Assembly (NCBI GenBank): GCA_024734555.1
Contig: JANPWX010000215.1
Span: 1-64,000, forward strand
Direction: 5' to 3'
DNA length: 64,000 nucleotides
Source: Trochalopteron elliotii
Lineage: Eukaryota; Chordata; Aves; Passeriformes; Leiothrichidae
Shown: positions 63,051 to 64,000 of the stretch, one piece after another
Layout of the letters: every line of letters begins with the position of its first letter
Position numbering within the stretch: the stretch's first letter is position 1
Notes under the pieces: generated by a model
What the model was told of the DNA's origin: nothing
What the model saw: the letters and a program-made list of their open reading frames with translations, nothing else
Databases searched by the model: none
Position numbers and translations under genes: made by a program

Positions 63051-64000
63051 ATATGAAGTTCAGAGTTATATACCAATGCAGTACAGTCTGGATAATATGA
63101 AAGCTAAAACTTGAGGCATCAGAGGTACTTGGAGCTAGAGGCAACACTGTAAAAGCTATTTATTTCAATGTTATTGACATCCTACAATGTGTGTAGTTAT
63201 TTTGAAACCAATTTTCAGCAAGTTTACAGGCCAAAATATGATTCCACTCATCTCAAAAGCTGGATAAATTTAAAAGTTCATGTGGAAATCAGCCTCAAAG
63301 GGAGAGTAAATTAGCTCCACCATTCCTCCAGTACGCCCCAGATACAGGGGAGAAGGTGGCAAGGTTCACCTGTGTCCATGGAGCCAGGCTCCTGCTGATT
63401 GTTTTAGAGAAGGAGATTTGTCAGCTTCTTGGCCTGAGAACCAGCCTGAGTTTCCAGTCAGAGCAGCACAGGTCATGGTTGAGGAGTAGCGTTGCTCATT
63501 GCTCCCCCTTACATAGCTGGTGCAGAAAAAACCCAAAGCTGCAGACAAATTCAGTCTCAGGTCCTCTGCTGGGAGATAGAAATTGTAATGATCCATAATG
63601 TCTGTCTAGAGGCAAGAACAGTATTTCCTTTGGTTAAGGGGAAGCTTCCCATTCCCTGAGCACATGCATAAATGCTGGTGCAGAATAAAACCCACCACGA
63701 ATGAGTTTTCATCAAAAGCAGAAGTGAGTTGTGAAATTGTATTCAATATAGTGGTGATTCTCTTTTTCCACTGCAGGACAGACTCCAGAGGATGCAAGAC
63801 GGAAGAGCTTGAAATTAAAGTCTTCCTTTTCCATGGAGATTTTATTCTAGTTCTTCCTTTGTCCTCCCTTATTTTCCTTCTTGACGGTAACTCATCTCAC
63901 CAGTCTCTGGCCCTGGCAGCCCCATCCCACAAGAAAAGCAGGTGGTGACAGGTCAGTCTCCTTCTTGCTACTCAGCCCTGCCATGCCCTGCTCCCAGGAC
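63051..64000. other. 3' flank to window end, no gene recognised
   Basis: Short overlapping frames on both strands at 63.36-63.95 kb show no domain. Nothing supported. Confidence 0.55.

Noticed and set aside
1..64000. CRISPR arrays, tRNA or rRNA genes, DLX5/DLX6 or TAC1 exons
   Set aside because: None was recognised on either strand. By-eye reading could miss a single tRNA or a short non-coding exon, so a tRNAscan and a protein-to-genome search would be decisive.

Overview
This is a gene-poor stretch of bird nuclear DNA, probably from a passerine. The pointers to a bird are several 5'-truncated CR1 LINE copies ending in the avian ATTCTRTG octamer tail, avian-type endogenous-retrovirus LTR relics, and a two-exon vertebrate gene with a long intron. 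I found no bacterial-style operon, CRISPR array, rRNA or tRNA. The species-level guess is inference from repeat style only.

The one gene I can support is SDHAF3 (formerly ACN9), a mitochondrial matrix assembly factor for succinate dehydrogenase. It lies on the + strand: exon 1 coding at 26329-26490, an intron of about 27.5 kb, and exon 2 coding at 53951-54154, for a 121-residue product. Exon 1 sits in a CpG island (about 26090-26560) that is interrupted by a 69-base assembly gap. The intron appears to be of GC-AG type. The LYR-position tripeptide that names the protein family reads Q-N-R here.

Layout. From 1 to 26 kb is the 5' flank: AT-rich, non-coding as far as I can see, with CR1 copies at about 5.66-6.10, 8.67-8.77 and 11.23-12.05 kb. 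From 26.1 to 26.6 kb is the promoter, CpG island and exon 1. From 26.5 to 53.95 kb is the intron, visibly T- and G-rich on the + strand, with LTR relics near 28.4-28.8 and 33.9-34.3 kb and CR1 pieces near 29.8 and 36.4 kb. From 53.95 to about 54.7 kb are exon 2 and the 3' UTR, followed directly by a tandem duplication of about 97 bp. From 55 to 64 kb is the 3' flank, with LTR relics near 57.9-58.5 and 62.5-63.05 kb and a CR1 copy at 59.9-60.2 kb.

In human and other vertebrates SDHAF3 lies between DLX5/DLX6 and TAC1 (established synteny). The left flank is therefore probably on the DLX5 side and the right flank on the TAC1 side, and some of the unexplained non-coding DNA could be regulatory for those genes. 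That is inference: no DLX or TAC1 exon is visible here.

I looked for a novel multi-gene system and saw none. Most of the 60-150 residue open frames look like chance frames in non-coding DNA or parts of CR1. The observations most worth a second look are the altered LYR motif, the GC splice donor, the duplicated sequence on both sides of the assembly gap, the duplication after the polyadenylation signal, and the strand-composition skew that seems to track the transcription unit.
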